DNA of 45,542 bases from Bondarzewia mesenterica (lineage: Eukaryota; Basidiomycota; Agaricomycetes; Russulales; Bondarzewiaceae): positions 783 to 46,324 of the forward strand of contig SGPL01000250.1 in assembly GCA_004802705.1 (NCBI GenBank). The letters run 5' to 3'. Below the pieces are notes generated by a model. That model saw only the letters and a program-made list of their open reading frames with translations. It did not search any database and had not been told where the DNA came from. Made by a program: the position numbers and the translations under genes. The first letter of the stretch is position 1. Every line of letters starts with the position of its first letter. Positions 43,399-45,542 of this stretch are shown here, piece after piece.

Positions 43399-44364
43399 TC
43401 AGAGCTTAGCGCCCGAGCCCTCGAGGAGTCGCTTCTCAGCCTCCTGGAAGTCGATGACGTTCCAGATGGCGTTGAGGTACTGTGCAAATCAGGATTCATG
43501 TTCAGCAATCGCGACAACAATGCGAGCAATGCGAGCAATGCGACGATTGCGCATTAGAAAAGAGAACTCACGTCGGCCTTGACGTTCAAGTACTGCAAGT
43601 AGAAGGCGTGCTCCCAGATGTCAACGCCGATAATCGGGACGTGACTCAAGAGCGGGTCCTGGTTAGCGGTGGTCACAATATCGAGGGTCTTGCTCGATGG
43701 GCTATATCCCTGCAGTTGAACAAGGAAATCGTCAGCGTCATAGTTCTTTTACTGTATAACGATGGATGGTATGGCATAAACGTACGAGCCAGCCCCATCC
43801 GGAGCCCTGAATGCCCGCGGTGGTAGTGTTGAACTCCTTCTTGAACGCGTCCAACGAGCCCCACTTCTTCTCAATGGCATCCTTCAACGGGCCTGGCTTG
43901 ATCTCGCCGCCGTGACCCTTCTTCTCCGCGACAGAAGGCGCGAGGTTCTTCCAGAAGAGCGAGTGGTTGATGTGACCTAGACGCATAAATCCACAATCAC
44001 AGATGGATCAGTAATCTTCAAGCACGTGCATGACATAGATGGAGAAAGGAGTGTGTGGTTAAATAAGCCCGCCCGCGACGGGTTAGGGGATATCAGATCG
44101 GCCAAGATAACGCTGTCTCGTCGAGCAAAGAGAGCGAAGGCTTTAAAAGAAGAAAAACGTACCACCGCCGTTAAACTTGAGCGCAGCCTGGAGCGCGATG
44201 CGTTCCTTGGGTGTCTTCGTCTTGGCGTAGGCCTGCTCAGCAGCGTTGAGCGCATTGACATACGTCTGGTGATGCTTCTTGTGGTGCAACTCCATGATCT
44301 GGCGCGAGATGTACGGCTCAAGGCCGTCGTACGCGTATGGCAAGTCGGGGAGGGTGTTGGACAT
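43399..44364 (-). CDS. manganese superoxide dismutase, leaderless (cytosolic type)
   Basis: The enzyme converts superoxide to oxygen and hydrogen peroxide. Four exons join without frame problems: 44364-44163, 43976-43786, 43709-43572 and 43479-43399, giving 203 residues. All metal ligands are visible: the first His in [18 protein letters not shown], the second in [15 protein letters not shown], and Asp plus the third His in [20 protein letters not shown] and the C-terminal [18 protein letters not shown] are typical of Mn-type enzymes. The protein begins directly at [20 protein letters not shown], where the mature enzyme normally starts, so there is no mitochondrial presequence. A TATA element lies 80 bases upstream. 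In-frame upstream exons coding a leader were not seen. Confidence 0.92.
43519..43545. repeat. 9-base tandem repeat in an intron (AATGCGAGC x3)
   Basis: Two exact copies and a third with two changes lie in the third intron of the superoxide dismutase gene. It is a small microsatellite-like array, likely to vary in copy number. Confidence 0.8.
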
Positions 44365-44443
44365 GATGAGAGTGATTTTTTGACGAAAATATGGGATCGC
44401 TGGGAGGTGGAGAGGGTGAGTGCGGAGGAGGATGGGAAAGGGG

Positions 44444-44451
44444 TATTTATA
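44444..44451 (-). promoter_or_regulatory. TATA box of the superoxide dismutase gene (TATAAATA)
   Basis: On the minus strand TATAAATA lies 80 bases upstream of the ATG at 44364, with C/T-rich sequence between. This is a common layout for highly expressed basidiomycete genes. Confidence 0.6.
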
Positions 44452-45542
44452 TTGGCGGTAATCGATCCGTACACGTGATTGACGTAATATGACCAATGAT
44501 CGCAGTCTCTGTGAGTCTCTTTGTCGTCACCGCGTTCCTCCGCGACGCGATCTTGAATTTTACCTCCGAAACGTCGAGTCTCGAAACCGAGCATGACGCG
44601 AACGACGGCGAGCTCGTATGTATGCAAGCTTAAAGGTTGACAGGTGTGCTTTTGACTCTCGTTCGCAAGCTGCATATTTGGAAATCTAGACGCTGATGGA
44701 GCTCAGGCGCAATCCACGACGAAGATTCTGCCAGCTTCCCCCACACTTCTCTGAACTCTCAGCTCCTTATCGATACCGGTCGCTTCTATCGAAGCCAGAC
44801 TCGCTCAGCACTCAGCGCTAGCTGAATCATCAATCAGCTCTCGGAACCGTATTCGTATCAATTATTTCTACATGTACTTACATACTTGCCGGAATAGATC
44901 TGTGGGCAATGAGCGAAGACTGCCTGTGCAATAGAGGGTATTCCTGTTACCGGGAGGGAACAAGGTAAACGCCGGAGTCCGGGAAGATCAGGGAAACAAG
45001 TTGCCCTTGAAAAGGACGAATGAACGTCATAAGTAGAGACGATTCGTTACCAATTGCGCGGTTACACAAACAAAGGGCATTTGCAGTGAGGCTACTGGAC
45101 TCATTCCTTGCATCTCGTCAATATCGCATGCAATATAAAAATCCCAGTAGATTATGTAGATTGACGAACAAGAGAGAATCAATAGAATACCCCGCCCGAA
45201 GACAAAATCAAAAAAAAGAGAAAGAAACACAAAAGCGATCCATAGCACGATCTTCGCAGCTTTGTTTTGAAGGATCGAACGGACGCCGAGCCACCTCCTG
45301 AAGTGAAGGTCAACCGCTGCATATATGATGATATATATAGCTACTGACCTTTGCGAACTTGCAGTAATTCGCATATATTTCTTGCGCAATCCTGAACAGT
45401 GGACGGGCCCGGAGTTCTCGGCGAAGACTGGTAAATAGTATACTTGCTCGATGCCGGGGTAAGCATCCCACTGTGTCCGTTCGAGATGAATGAGCCACGG
45501 CAGGGCTGGTCATCGAGGATGATCACGCACCGTTATTCGGTG
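44452..45542. other. upstream flank of dismutase gene, no further gene seen
   Basis: Short open frames on both strands (45020-45301, 45027-45389) carry no recognisable features. The A-rich run around 45200-45230 is low complexity. Confidence 0.5.

Overview
The window looks like nuclear DNA of a filamentous basidiomycete, most likely an Agaricomycete. Genes are split by many introns of about 35-90 bases with GT...AG borders. The families seen are fungal or typical of Agaricomycetes: COP9 signalosome subunit 1, NOP53, RTA1, a UstYa-like protein, a DUF6533-type membrane protein and a large EF-hand/zinc-ribbon protein. No prokaryotic operon, tRNA, rRNA or CRISPR array was seen. The first ~110 bases are mostly N, and isolated Ns recur elsewhere. 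Several otherwise good genes carry one-base frame breaks, some in homopolymer runs, so part of the damage may be sequence error.

Layout. 0.5-3.5 kb (minus): a BAG-domain co-chaperone gene, then broken fragments of an mRNA-export-type RRM protein and of an HSA-domain (SWR1-like) chromatin protein. 4.5-9.2 kb (plus): a large unrecognised multi-exon gene with a ParB-like N-terminal signature. 10.2-12.6 kb (minus): a small charged protein and a universal stress protein. 13.0-13.9 kb (plus): a WW-domain protein. 14.2-16.1 kb (minus): COP9 signalosome subunit 1. 16.9-25.0 kb (plus): NOP53, an F-box protein, and a long FHA-domain protein with Ki-67-like short repeats and a KEN box. 25.5-28.6 kb (plus): a UstYa-like (DUF3328) membrane protein and a DUF6533-type membrane protein. 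30.1-36.1 kb (minus): an unrecognised membrane protein and a large EF-hand/cysteine-rich protein with a hydrophobic tail. 36.1-38.8 kb: gene-poor. 38.8-39.4 kb (plus): a broken exon series with a perfect hairpin. 40.6-42.2 kb (minus): an RTA1-type seven-helix protein. 43.4-44.4 kb (minus): a compact manganese superoxide dismutase without leader.

The core is mainly housekeeping: protein turnover (CSN1, F-box), ribosome maturation (NOP53), chromosome/cell-cycle function (FHA protein) and stress defence (USP, SOD). The flanks, and the stretch from 25 to 39 kb, are accessory: lineage-specific membrane proteins, long empty stretches and gene fragments. The two most interesting loci are the ParB-like gene at 4.5-9.2 kb and the Ki-67-like FHA gene at 20.9-25.0 kb. 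All exon structures were read by eye from splice signals and frame continuity, so individual borders may be off.
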